The notes below the pieces were generated by a model, which had not been told where the DNA came from, searched no databases, and was given only the letters and a program-made list of their open reading frames with translations. Of a stretch of 64,000 bases of DNA, positions 42,200 to 50,559 are shown in pieces. Source of the stretch: Casp-actino8 sp039800005 (GTDB taxonomy: Bacteria; Actinomycetota; Acidimicrobiia; Acidimicrobiales; Ilumatobacteraceae). Every line of letters begins with the position of its first letter. The stretch's first letter is position 1. The stretch covers positions 1-64,000 of the forward strand of contig JBDLRN010000010.1 of the NCBI GenBank assembly GCA_039800005.1, in the 5' to 3' direction. A program made the position numbers and the translations under genes.

Positions 42200-42886
42200 T
42201 CACTGCCTGACCCGCCCCGCCCCGCCCTCGACCCGGCCCACCCCGCCCCAGAACCCGAGTGCGTCCATGAAGGCCCACGACCGCCGGTGGACGGTCGACG
42301 GCCCGAGTGCGAAGAGACCGGCCCGGTGCCACGCGCACGGATACCCCTTGTTGGATTCGAATCGGTACATCGGCAACTCGTCGGCCAATTCGCGCATCAG
42401 GCGATCGCGCGTGACCTTGGCGAGAATCGACGCTGCGGCGATCGACAGACATCGCTGATCACCCTTCACCAACGTGGTCACGTGCGGAACGTGAGGTGAC
42501 ACGAAATCCCACGGGCCGTCGACGACGGCGGCATCGGCGCGCGTCGACAGCGACGACAACGCGCGCGACGTGGCCACCCGCTGCGCGCGCGACATTCCCA
42601 TCTCGTCGCACTCCTGCGCCGACGCGAAGCCGATCGACCAGTCGACGCACCACGACGCCAAGGTGTCGAACATCGCTTCGCGTCGCTTCTCGGTGATCGA
42701 TTTCGAATCGCGAATCAGCACTTCCACCTGAGCAGGCGGCTCGGTCGCCTCGGGAATCACCGCGACTCCGATCGCCAACGGCCCGGCCCATGCTCCCTTG
42801 CCCACCTCGTCGACACCGACGATCACCCGATGCCCGTCGTCACGCAAGGCACGTTCGACGTCGCGTGTCGGACGTTCGGTCACCAT
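42200..42886 (-). CDS. rnhB: ribonuclease HII
   Basis: 228 residues. The RNase HII signature is intact: IVGVDEVGKGAWAGPLAIGVAV with the Asp-Glu pair, then VVDGPWDFV, and AAASILAKVTRDRLM with the third carboxylate region. It removes RNA from RNA-DNA hybrids and excises misincorporated ribonucleotides. Only 13 bases separate it from the selD stop and no promoter is visible, so it is likely transcribed with selD. The tail is Gly/Arg/Val-rich (GGVGRVEGGAGRVRQ) and looks dispensable. Confidence 0.92.
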   Translation of the reverse strand: MVTERPTRDVERALRDDGHRVIVGVDEVGKGAWAGPLAIGVAVIPEATEPPAQVEVLIRDSKSITEKRREAMFDTLASWCVDWSIGFASAQECDEMGMSRAQRVATSRALSSLSTRADAAVVDGPWDFVSPHVPHVTTLVKGDQRCLSIAAASILAKVTRDRLMRELADELPMYRFESNKGYPCAWHRAGLFALGPSTVHRRSWAFMDALGFWGGVGRVEGGAGRVRQ

Positions 42887-42899
42887 CGTGCGACCCGCC

Positions 42900-43940
42900 T
42901 CAGACGAGGACGATTCCGGCCTCGCCGGCCTCGACGCGTCCGATCACGACGAACGGGCTACCCGCACCGACGACGTCGCCGACGACCGCCGGATCGATCG
43001 CGGCGAGCAATCCGCCGGACGTCTGCGGATCGAAGGCGATCGTCTCGAAGGCCGGGTCGACTGCGGGGTCGCGCCGGACACGCACCGCGACCGCCTGACG
43101 ATTGCGCGCGTCGCCACCAGTCTTCACACCTCCACGCGCCGCGTCGAGGACGTCGGCGTAGAGCGGAAGCGACGACGTGTCGATCACGAAGGACGCCTCG
43201 GCGCGTTCGGCCATCTCCCACCCGTGACCACCGAGTCCGTACCCGGTCACGTCGGTGACGGCGCGAACGGGCGACGACGGCCGATCGGACACGGCACGCA
43301 GGATCTCGCTCGCGCGCCGATTGAGCGTCCGCATCCCGGCGATGGCCTCGTCCTTGGCCCGCTGCGAACCACTCGCCAACGCCACACCCGTGCCGAGGGG
43401 TTTCGACAACACCAGGACGTCACCCACGCGAGCCCCCTCCTTGCGGAAGATCCGTTCGGGATGCACCACACCCTGCACCGCCAATCCGAAGATCGGCTCG
43501 GGGTTGCGGATGGTGTGGCCGCCTGCGACCGATCCACCGGCCTCGTGCACGACCCGGGCCGCGGCGTCGAAGATCCGCACGATGGCCTCACGGGGAAAGT
43601 GCTCGGGAAAGGCGGCCACGTTGATCGCCATCACGACCCGGCCGCCCATGGCGAACACGTCGGAACATGCATTGGCCGCGGCGATGGCCCCGAAGTCGTC
43701 GGGGTCGTCGACGAGGGGCGGGAAGAAGTCGGTGGTGCTGACCAGGGCCACGTCGTCGCTGACCCGGTACACCGCGGCGTCGTCGAAGGGAGCCAGACCG
43801 ACCAGGAGTCCGGGATCGTCGGAGCGCGGCAACTCGTCGACCAGACCGGCCAGGAGATCCTTGCCCCACTTGGCGGCGCATCCCCCACAACTGGTCCATT
43901 CGGTCAGGCGCAACACGCCGGTCATGTCTGGAGTGGTCAT
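42900..43940 (-). CDS. selD: selenide, water dikinase (selenophosphate synthetase)
   Basis: 346 residues. The catalytic loop is SCGGCAAKWG with nucleophile Cys21 and Lys24; it is a cysteine form, not selenocysteine. The AIRS/PurM-like domain motifs follow: LAPFDDAAVYRV, DFFPPLVDDPDDFGAIAAANACSDVFAMGG (landmarks TTDFFPPLV and NACSDVFAMGG), GGHTIRNPEPIFGLAV, and DVTGYGLGGHGWEM. It makes selenophosphate for selenocysteine, 2-selenouridine or selenium-dependent hydroxylases; none of those genes is in the window. TACACT (43952-43947) ends six bases before the ATG. Divergent from the DUF4157 operon. Confidence 0.92.
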   Translation of the reverse strand: MTTPDMTGVLRLTEWTSCGGCAAKWGKDLLAGLVDELPRSDDPGLLVGLAPFDDAAVYRVSDDVALVSTTDFFPPLVDDPDDFGAIAAANACSDVFAMGGRVVMAINVAAFPEHFPREAIVRIFDAAARVVHEAGGSVAGGHTIRNPEPIFGLAVQGVVHPERIFRKEGARVGDVLVLSKPLGTGVALASGSQRAKDEAIAGMRTLNRRASEILRAVSDRPSSPVRAVTDVTGYGLGGHGWEMAERAEASFVIDTSSLPLYADVLDAARGGVKTGGDARNRQAVAVRVRRDPAVDPAFETIAFDPQTSGGLLAAIDPAVVGDVVGAGSPFVVIGRVEAGEAGIVLV

Positions 43941-44052
43941 GGGTCGAGTGTAGGGATGGCGAAACCGGGCCCTTCGACGGACCCTGGAGCCCACTTCACC
44001 AGGAGTGATACCGTCGGTCGAGGGATCGGCGAGATCCCGGAGCGGAGGAGCC

Positions 44053-46257
44053 ATGCTGAAGCGCGATCAGCGGCCTGTGAACCACGAGCCGTCGGCCGAC
44101 ACCGACACCCTCACGCGGTCGTTCGAAGAACTCACAACATCGATGGAGCCGGCGTCGCCGGTACGCCGCGCCATGACCATCGGTCGCGCCGACGACCCGG
44201 CCGAACGTCAGGCCGACCGCATGGCCGACGCCGCTCTCAAGAATCTCGGTTCGTACGACGACGCCGGAGTGTCGACGATCAATCGTCGCGCCGTCGACGA
44301 CGACCCGCTCGGTGGCACCGACGTCGATCCCGACGTGCAACGTTCGATCGACGCCAAGCGTGGCGGTGGTCGCCCGCTCGGCGATCGCGAGAACGCCGCC
44401 TTCTCCGACTCGTACGGCGTCGATCTGTCAGGCGTGCGCGTGCACACCGACTCCGACGCCGATCGTCTCAGCCGCTCGTTGCAGGCCGACGCCTTCACGA
44501 CCGGCAACGACGTCTTCTTCCGTCGCGGCAAGTACGAGCCCGGCTCGTCGCAGGGCGACCAGTTGATCGGCCACGAACTCGCCCACGTGGCCAGCGAGTC
44601 GGCGGGAGCGTCGCGCAGCATCCACCGTTTCATGACGCCCGATGCGTTCAACGAACTCACCTATCAGGGTTTCTTCTCGTCGAAGAGCAAGGCGCAGATC
44701 GCCATCGCCGACATGTTGAAAGAACTCGACAAGTTGAAAGTGAAGGGCCAGGTTCCCGACACCAATCTCGCCGCCGCGATCGCCAAGGTCGACGGCATGA
44801 TCAAGATCGCCAAGGCGTGGAAGGCCGATCACGAGGACGAGAACGGCAAAGCCGACGAGAACAAACTCAAGCGATACCAGGGCTTCGTCCAGTTCATCAC
44901 GCGCGCCGAACAAGAACTGGCGACAATGAAGGGTCGCAGCAGTGGCGCGGCCACCGAGGCCGCCGCCATGCCAGCCGATGCTCGGGTCGTCAGCCTCGAG
45001 AAGCACTACCTCGGCGAAGGCGTCACACTCTTCCAGCGCGCTGGTGCTGCTCTCGACGAGTTGCTCGAGAAGCCCGGCCAGTCGGCCGAGTTCAAGATCG
45101 AACTCTCGATTCCGGTACCACCGGCCACGGTGGGCGGATTCCTCGAACTGTCGGCCGAACGCGACGACAAGGGCATCGAAGCCAAGGGCACCATCGCCAT
45201 CACCGGTGGCGGCAGTGTCGGCGTCGCCGAACTGAAGGGAGCGCTTGGCGGCTACGTGTCGGCCAAGGGCGCCAACGGCGCCATGGTCGGCTCGCTCATC
45301 GAATATGCGCTCTATCGCCGGTGTGCCGAGAGCAACATGATCCCGTGGGAGGCCGAGGCCTACCTGTTCGGCGGTAGCGCCGACGCACGCGGCAAGCGAC
45401 GCGCCGAGAAGCGCTCGCTGGAGACCGAGCAGGCGGCTTTCGGCGCGGGTGCCGGCGAGGACGGCGACGACTTCTACGCCGAGACCGGCGCCATGGCCGG
45501 ATTCGAAGCCAAGGCCGGCATCTCCGACGCTCTCGAAGTGGAGGGCGGCGTGAAGGCCACCACCGGCACGCGCACCGACCGCAAGTCGCTCGAACAGGGC
45601 AAGGGTGTCGGCGCCAAGAACAAGAAGGCCGATTCCTGGATCAACGATCTCTCCGGTGGCACTCGCGGTGCTCAGGAGAAGACCGGTCGCACCATGCGCG
45701 GTTTCTCGGCCGAAGCCAAGGTGTCGGTCCTCGGTACCGAGATCGCCGTCGGCTACGAGGCCATGTGGGGCGCCAACAAGGGCACCGACGGCAAGACCAC
45801 GACCATGGACATCGAGAAGAGCGAGATCGCTCTCGGCATCGAGGAGATCCCGATCGAGAAACTCGTCGGCGACGCCGGCAAGGACATCATCATGAAGGCG
45901 ATCGACCAGATCCAGAAGGAGATCGATCGCGCGCCGGACGAGCAGGTCGACCCGGTGGAAGAGGCCCAACTCGACGCCATGATCGACGAGGCCAAGGGCG
46001 CCGCCGAAGATTCGGCTCAGGAGGCCATCGAAGAAGCCGAAGGCGAATTCGAATCGGTGGAAGCTCTCGGCATGGAACTCGGCTTCGACTTCCTCGAGAA
46101 GGAACTGGCCTTCAAGATCACCAAGACCAGCGGCTACAAGGTCGCCCTGGGTGTTGTCGAGGTCGAGGCCAAGAAGACCGAGACCTTGCTCGAGAAGACC
46201 AAGAGCTTCAAGAAGGAAGACGCCAAGAAAGATGACGCCAAACCGGCGTCGGCGTGA
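44053..46257 (+). CDS. DUF4157 protein (eCIS-associated, zincin-like N-terminal domain)
   Basis: 734 residues. Residues ~45-185 are a DUF4157 domain: ERQADRMADAAL, then YGVDLSGVRVHTDSDADRL and a QLIGHELAHVASE motif in which HELAH (174-178) is a complete HExxH zinc site. Residues ~200-310 are charged helices; ~350-560 form Gly-rich beta segments (VGGFLELSAERDDKGIEAKG, AMAGFEAKAGISDALEVEGG style repeats); ~610-680 is an acidic coiled region and the tail is Lys-rich. In other genomes such proteins accompany extracellular contractile injection systems as cargo or maturation factors. SD AGCGGAGGAG is at 44041-44050, with TACCGT at 44009-44014 as -10. First gene of a four-gene operon. Confidence 0.85.
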   Translation: MLKRDQRPVNHEPSADTDTLTRSFEELTTSMEPASPVRRAMTIGRADDPAERQADRMADAALKNLGSYDDAGVSTINRRAVDDDPLGGTDVDPDVQRSIDAKRGGGRPLGDRENAAFSDSYGVDLSGVRVHTDSDADRLSRSLQADAFTTGNDVFFRRGKYEPGSSQGDQLIGHELAHVASESAGASRSIHRFMTPDAFNELTYQGFFSSKSKAQIAIADMLKELDKLKVKGQVPDTNLAAAIAKVDGMIKIAKAWKADHEDENGKADENKLKRYQGFVQFITRAEQELATMKGRSSGAATEAAAMPADARVVSLEKHYLGEGVTLFQRAGAALDELLEKPGQSAEFKIELSIPVPPATVGGFLELSAERDDKGIEAKGTIAITGGGSVGVAELKGALGGYVSAKGANGAMVGSLIEYALYRRCAESNMIPWEAEAYLFGGSADARGKRRAEKRSLETEQAAFGAGAGEDGDDFYAETGAMAGFEAKAGISDALEVEGGVKATTGTRTDRKSLEQGKGVGAKNKKADSWINDLSGGTRGAQEKTGRTMRGFSAEAKVSVLGTEIAVGYEAMWGANKGTDGKTTTMDIEKSEIALGIEEIPIEKLVGDAGKDIIMKAIDQIQKEIDRAPDEQVDPVEEAQLDAMIDEAKGAAEDSAQEAIEEAEGEFESVEALGMELGFDFLEKELAFKITKTSGYKVALGVVEVEAKKTETLLEKTKSFKKEDAKKDDAKPASA

Positions 46258-46269
46258 CGGTAGACCCTC

Positions 46270-47034
46270 ATGCCTGACGTGAATTTCGTGCACGAATCCG
46301 GCGACGTCGTCGTCCGGTCCATCGAAGTGAGGATCGACGGAAACTCTGCCTCGATCTCCGGACTGGTGTCGACCGACGTCTGGGAGCACATCGAACGCGA
46401 GGACGTGTTCGGTGCCGCACATCGACGTCGAGCCGGAGCACTCACGGGATCCGGCGACGTCAAGATCGAGATCACCGGCGCTGCGGCAGCCATGCAAGCC
46501 GGAAGCGGCCCGTTCGCCCGCGACTGGGCCATCGTGAATGCAGCCCGACGAGTCGACGACGCTCCCGGCGAAGTGTGGACCGGCGCATTGTTCTCCGACC
46601 CTCCTCAGTGGAGCAAGGCCGCCGACGCCTTGGTCGAACTGGGCTTCTCGCTCGTCGCCGACGGAGACACCTCCGCCGACTACTCCGATGGATCGGGAAC
46701 GTCGGTCACCGTCAGCGCGAATCCCGACGCTCGTCTCGGCAGCATCACGTGCCATCAGGTGGTCGGATCACCCGACCCGTCGGCGCTGAGCGACGTGTTG
46801 ACCGTCGTCAATCACGTGAACGACACCTTTCCGGCCGGAACGCTCTCCTTCTCGGGCGACACCCTCACGATGAAGTGTGGGGTACCGATCCCCGGGGGCA
46901 ACGACGTGTCCGACGTCTTGGAAGCCCTCGCCTACGGATTGCCCGGGATGCTCGAGATGGTCGCCCCGGCGATCCGACGAGTCGCTTCGGGCGACGTCAC
47001 CTCTGCCGATGCGATTCACGAGATCTTCGGCTGA
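46270..47034 (+). CDS. hypothetical protein with YbjN-like C-terminal half
   Basis: 254 residues. The N-terminal ~95 residues are beta-rich (VRSIEVRIDGNSASISGLVS, SGDVKIEITGAAAAM) and match nothing I recognise. The C-terminal half resembles the YbjN/type III chaperone-like fold: ADALVELGFSLVADG, then DVLTVVNHVNDTFPAGTLSFSGD and PGMLEMVAPAIRRVASGDV. Such domains often act as chaperones or partner binders. It starts 12 bases after the DUF4157 stop and its end overlaps the AAA+ gene by 26 bases, so it is in the same operon, plausibly a chaperone or adaptor for the DUF4157 protein. That role is inference. Confidence 0.7.
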   Translation: MPDVNFVHESGDVVVRSIEVRIDGNSASISGLVSTDVWEHIEREDVFGAAHRRRAGALTGSGDVKIEITGAAAAMQAGSGPFARDWAIVNAARRVDDAPGEVWTGALFSDPPQWSKAADALVELGFSLVADGDTSADYSDGSGTSVTVSANPDARLGSITCHQVVGSPDPSALSDVLTVVNHVNDTFPAGTLSFSGDTLTMKCGVPIPGGNDVSDVLEALAYGLPGMLEMVAPAIRRVASGDVTSADAIHEIFG

Positions 47035-48775
47035 CTCGGTCGAGACGCGTTTCACCGACGCCGTCGTCGCGCTGCTCGCCCGCAACGCCACCGACGGCAC
47101 GCGTCAGGATCCGACGTCGCTCGACTCGTTGCAGAAGGATCTGCTTCGTAGCGACGAGCCGGTGGTCGCTCTCGCTCGCTCGTTCGGCTGCGCCGACGAC
47201 GAGATCGCCACATTCGTCATCCTCGTTCACGTCGAGCGCTCGCTCGAGCGCCAACGAGTTCTCGCGCCACTCGCCGTCGACGGTGATGGCTCGCTCCGGC
47301 TCGGTTCGCTCGACCAACTGGCGCGACCGTCCTTCCGCGGTTCGGTCACGGTCGGCCCCGACTCCCGTCTGCGACGAGCTCGTCTCGTGTCGGTCGGAGC
47401 GGCCGGCCCCTTCGCCAGTCGCATCGTTCGCGTCGACGCGTCGGTGATGTGGGGCCTGGCCGGCGATCCGCGACCGGATCCCGCCCTCCCGATGGGATCA
47501 CGTCTCGTCGAGCGTCAGTCGAGCGGCGATCACACGTCGATGCTCGTGACGGGTGATGATCCGACGCGCCGCCGCACGCTGCTCATGCACGAGTTGGCCG
47601 GCGGACCGATTCTCGTGGTGCGCGATCCGGTCGAATCGGCGCACTGGGACGCCGCCGTGCGCGAAGCCACCCTGGCTGGCGCGGCGTTGGTCGTCGAACT
47701 CACGTCCACCTTGAGTCCGGTCGGCAGCACCACGCTCGACGACGCCACTCATCTGGTGATCGGTTTGTCGACGTCGGCCGGAGTCGATCCCGAACTGCTC
47801 CCTCGCCGCGCGTGGAAGGAGATGGCCGCCGCGCCTGGGGCCGCCTCGTCCGACGAGGTCGCATCCGTGCTGGGGCAGCAGTCGCCCCATCCGCTCACCG
47901 CCGATCAGCTGCGACGCGTGCACAGCACGTTGCCCCTCGTCGACGGTGACCTGTCGCGTGCCGTGCGTCGACTCGCCGACCATCGTCTCTTCGAACTCGG
48001 CAACCGCACGTCGCCCTCTCGCACCTGGGACGATCTGGTGGTCGAGACGGACTGCCTCGACGAACTCCGGCACCTCGCCAATCGCTACCGCCAGGCGAGC
48101 AAGGTGCGCGAACTACCCGGCGTCGGACGCCACGTTCCCCCCGGAATCCTCGCCGTGTTCGCCGGAGCGTCCGGAACCGGCAAGACCCTGGCGGCCGAGG
48201 TCATCGCCGGCGACCTCGGACTCGAGTTGGTGAAGATCGACCTGTCGACCGTGGTGTCGAAGTACATCGGCGAGACCGAGAAGAACCTCGAGGAGGTCTT
48301 CGACGCGGCGAGCGTGGGTGGCGCGTTGGTGCTCTTCGACGAGGGTGACGCCATCTTCGGCAAGCGCAGCGAGACCACCGACGCTCGCGATCGCTACGCC
48401 AACATCGAAGTGGCGTATCTGCTGCAGCGCGTCGAGACCTTCGAGGGTTTCGTCATCATCAGCACCAACCTGGCCGCCAACGTCGACCAGGCCTTTCAGC
48501 GTCGCATCCAAGGCATGGTCGAGTTCGTTCCCCCGGACCGCGAACTCCGCCTGAAGTTGTGGCGCCTGCACCTGCCGCTGTCGCTCTGCGACGGCGTCGA
48601 CCACGACGAACTCGCCGCCATCAACATGGCCGGCGGCAGCATCCGTAACGTGGCGGTCGCGGCGGCGTTCCTCGCGTCGAGCGACGGTTCACCCATCCGA
48701 CGCGATCACATTCGCGTCGCTCTGCGACGCGAGATGCGCAAGCTCGGACGCCTCGCCGAGGGACTCCTACCGTGA
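47009..48775 (+). CDS. eCIS-type AAA+ ATPase
   Basis: 588 residues. Residues ~345-580 are an AAA+ module: Walker A GASGTGKT (386-393), the pore-like SKYIGETEKNLEEVF, Walker B VLFDEGD (441-447; Gly where most have Ala), sensor-1 in ISTNL and arginine-finger QRRI. Residues ~110-290 look like a second, degenerate AAA core where the Walker A is replaced (VTGDDPTRRRTL). This layout matches the cytoplasmic ATPase of extracellular contractile injection systems (Afp15/Pvc15-like). ATG 47009 overlaps the previous gene by 26 bases; GTGA at its end couples it to the MOSC gene. It probably remodels or loads the DUF4157 protein (inference). Confidence 0.85.
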   Translation: MRFTRSSADSVETRFTDAVVALLARNATDGTRQDPTSLDSLQKDLLRSDEPVVALARSFGCADDEIATFVILVHVERSLERQRVLAPLAVDGDGSLRLGSLDQLARPSFRGSVTVGPDSRLRRARLVSVGAAGPFASRIVRVDASVMWGLAGDPRPDPALPMGSRLVERQSSGDHTSMLVTGDDPTRRRTLLMHELAGGPILVVRDPVESAHWDAAVREATLAGAALVVELTSTLSPVGSTTLDDATHLVIGLSTSAGVDPELLPRRAWKEMAAAPGAASSDEVASVLGQQSPHPLTADQLRRVHSTLPLVDGDLSRAVRRLADHRLFELGNRTSPSRTWDDLVVETDCLDELRHLANRYRQASKVRELPGVGRHVPPGILAVFAGASGTGKTLAAEVIAGDLGLELVKIDLSTVVSKYIGETEKNLEEVFDAASVGGALVLFDEGDAIFGKRSETTDARDRYANIEVAYLLQRVETFEGFVIISTNLAANVDQAFQRRIQGMVEFVPPDRELRLKLWRLHLPLSLCDGVDHDELAAINMAGGSIRNVAVAAAFLASSDGSPIRRDHIRVALRREMRKLGRLAEGLLP

Positions 48776-49533
48776 CATCTCCTGGCGTGAACGAGCCGAT
48801 TCCGGTCGGCCCCTACCTGTTCACCGAACGCGACGCACGCAAGACTCTGCTGAACGCGTCGACCATCGTCGACATGATGAACGGTCCGCACGCACGAGGC
48901 ACGATCGATCATCTGCACAGCCGCGTCGACGACCTGCTGCGCGACGTCGATCCGCTGACCCTCGACCGCGAGTCACTCGAGACGATCTTGGCGACGGTGT
49001 GGGCCACCCTCGCGGCGGCTCCGGCCACCCTTCGGTCGGCCGGTGTTCTTCCCGCCCGTCAGGCCGGACGCATCGCACGGATCAACATCAGCAGAGGCGG
49101 CGTCCCCAAGAGGCCGATCGACGAGACCTACGTCGACTGGAACGGACTCGACGGCGATGTCCAGGCGACGCGCGAACATCACGGCCGACCGTTCCAGGCC
49201 CTCTGTCTCTGGTCGGCCGAGGTGATCGACACGCTCGCCGCCGACGGCCATCCGATCGCCTACGGCTCGGCCGGCGAGAACGTCACGATCGCCGGCGTTC
49301 GATGGGACGACGTGGTTCCCGGTGTCCGCCTACGGATCGACGAAGTCGAATGCGAGGTGTGGGCCTACGCCGTTCCGTGCAGGAAGAACGCCCAGTGGAT
49401 GAGCGACGGCGACTTCTCGCGTCTGCACCACGATCGCCACGCCGAGACGGGTCGCGCCGTGAGTCGCGTGTACGCGACCGTGACGCAGCGAGGCACGATC
49501 CGCACCGGGGCCGACGTCGTGCTCGAACCGTGA
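48772..49533 (+). CDS. MOSC-domain protein with extra N-terminal domain
   Basis: 253 residues. Residues ~95-252 are a MOSC domain: GRIARINISRGGVPKRPIDE, GDVQATREHHGRPFQALCLW, GSAGENVTIAGVRWDDVVPG and the conserved Cys203 in VPCRKNAQWM. MOSC domains bind or transfer sulfur, as in molybdenum-cofactor sulfurase and YiiM-type detoxification. Residues 1-90 are helical (TERDARKTLLNASTIVDMM, RVDDLLRDVDPLT) and unlike standard MOSC proteins; I do not recognise them. GTG overlaps the AAA+ stop by four bases. Linking a sulfur-transfer domain to an injection-system-like operon is unusual. A hairpin follows. Confidence 0.84.
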   Translation: MTSPGVNEPIPVGPYLFTERDARKTLLNASTIVDMMNGPHARGTIDHLHSRVDDLLRDVDPLTLDRESLETILATVWATLAAAPATLRSAGVLPARQAGRIARINISRGGVPKRPIDETYVDWNGLDGDVQATREHHGRPFQALCLWSAEVIDTLAADGHPIAYGSAGENVTIAGVRWDDVVPGVRLRIDEVECEVWAYAVPCRKNAQWMSDGDFSRLHHDRHAETGRAVSRVYATVTQRGTIRTGADVVLEP

Positions 49534-49540
49534 CGATCAC

Positions 49541-49566
49541 GTGAGTCGCCCGAGCCGGCGACTCAC
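49541..49566. terminator. hairpin between the MOSC gene and the convergent SDR
   Basis: Perfect ten-base arms GTGAGTCGCC (49541-49550) and GGCGACTCAC (49557-49566) with a six-base loop. The right arm includes the SDR stop codon at 49563-49565. No T-run; probably bidirectional. Confidence 0.6.
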
Positions 49567-50453
49567 ATCGGCGGGCCGCCCCACGCCGGAACACCCGACG
49601 GGATCTCTCCGAACAGCACGTCCTTGGCTCCGGCCAGCGATTCGACCGTCCACTGCTTGCCACCCGCCGCGATCGAATGCGAGATCTCGGTGGGGCGGAT
49701 GCGGTGCACCTGATCGCCGAGCACGATGAAGGTCTGTCCGCTCACGTCGGACGCGTGATCGCTGGCGAGGAACGCGACCATCGGACTGATGTTGGCCGGG
49801 TCGTACTTGTCGAAGCCCGAGTCGGGGCGGGCGAACTTGGGATTCACCTCGGTCATCGGCGTGCGGGCTCGCGGCGCGATGCAGTTGACGGTGACGTTGT
49901 AACGGCCCAACTCGCGCGCCAGCACCAAGGTCATGGTGATGATGCCGCCCTTGGCCGAGCCGTAGTTGCCCTGGCCGGGACCGCCGAACAATCCGCTCTC
50001 GCTCGTGGTGTTGATGATGCGCCGTTGCGGCAACACACCGCTCTCACCGAGTGCCTTGGCGGCGTTGCGCCAGTGCACGGCCGCGAAGTGCGACGGAGCG
50101 AAATGACCCTTCAGGTGAACGTCGACCACGCTGTCGAACTGATTCTCTTCCATGGAGAAACTCATGGCGTCACGAATGAATCCGGCGTTGTTGACGAGCA
50201 CGTGCAGATCGCCGAAGGTGGTGACCGCGGTGTCGACGAGGGACTTCGCGCTCCCCCAGTCGCTCACGCTTCCACGATGCGCCACGGCCTGCCCGCCGGC
50301 GGAGGTGATCGCCGACACCACGTCGTCGACGGCCGGTGACAGATCGTTGACGACCACCGCGGCCCCTTCGCGCGCGAGGTACTCGGCGTGACATCGGCCC
50401 ACTCCCTGCGCCGCTCCGGTGACGATGGCGACTTTCCCGGTCAATGCACCCAT
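49563..50453 (-). CDS. SDR, 3-hydroxyacyl-CoA dehydrogenase-like
   Basis: 296 residues, a paralogue of the SDR at 12011: TGAAQGVGRCHAEYL, AAVVVNDLSPAVD, NNAGFIRDAMSF, catalytic YGSAKGG, NCIAPRARTPMTE, and ANISPMVAFLASDHASDVSG. The shared long C-terminal region (QVHRIRPTEISHSI) places both in the type-2 multifunctional dehydrogenase-like group. It likely oxidises a hydroxyacyl-CoA with NAD. GGGGG lies six bases before the ATG. Operator site 4 is in the promoter region shared with the divergent SDR at 50560, so it is a candidate regulon member. Confidence 0.83.
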   Translation of the reverse strand: MGALTGKVAIVTGAAQGVGRCHAEYLAREGAAVVVNDLSPAVDDVVSAITSAGGQAVAHRGSVSDWGSAKSLVDTAVTTFGDLHVLVNNAGFIRDAMSFSMEENQFDSVVDVHLKGHFAPSHFAAVHWRNAAKALGESGVLPQRRIINTTSESGLFGGPGQGNYGSAKGGIITMTLVLARELGRYNVTVNCIAPRARTPMTEVNPKFARPDSGFDKYDPANISPMVAFLASDHASDVSGQTFIVLGDQVHRIRPTEISHSIAAGGKQWTVESLAGAKDVLFGEIPSGVPAWGGPPM

Positions 50454-50477
50454 GAGGCCCCCTGAGGCTCGTTCGAC

Positions 50478-50500
50478 GTTTCTGATACCGTGTCAGAAAC
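50478..50500. promoter_or_regulatory. CTGAY-N5-RTCAG palindromic operator, site 4
   Basis: Arms GTTTCTGA (50478-50485) and TCAGAAAC (50493-50500), with only one mismatched pair inside, around ACCGT. It carries the same core as sites 1-3 and lies between two divergent SDR genes of the second catabolic cluster, about 37 kb from the TetR gene. Confidence 0.68.
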
Positions 50501-50559
50501 TAGTCGTCGACGGGTGCACGCCGACAACGTGCTGTGTTTCGAGGGGGTGACGGGTCGCC

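Noticed and set aside
42798..45377. An 859-codon open frame covering rnhB, selD and part of the DUF4157 gene
   Set aside because: It crosses the divergent selD/DUF4157 promoter and is out of frame with genes that have clear motifs on both sides; no domain is visible in its product.
44428..46755. A 775-codon frame antisense to the DUF4157 gene
   Set aside because: Low-complexity His/Asp/Leu-rich translation with no motif, while the plus strand has a Shine-Dalgarno site, HELAH and operon overlaps.
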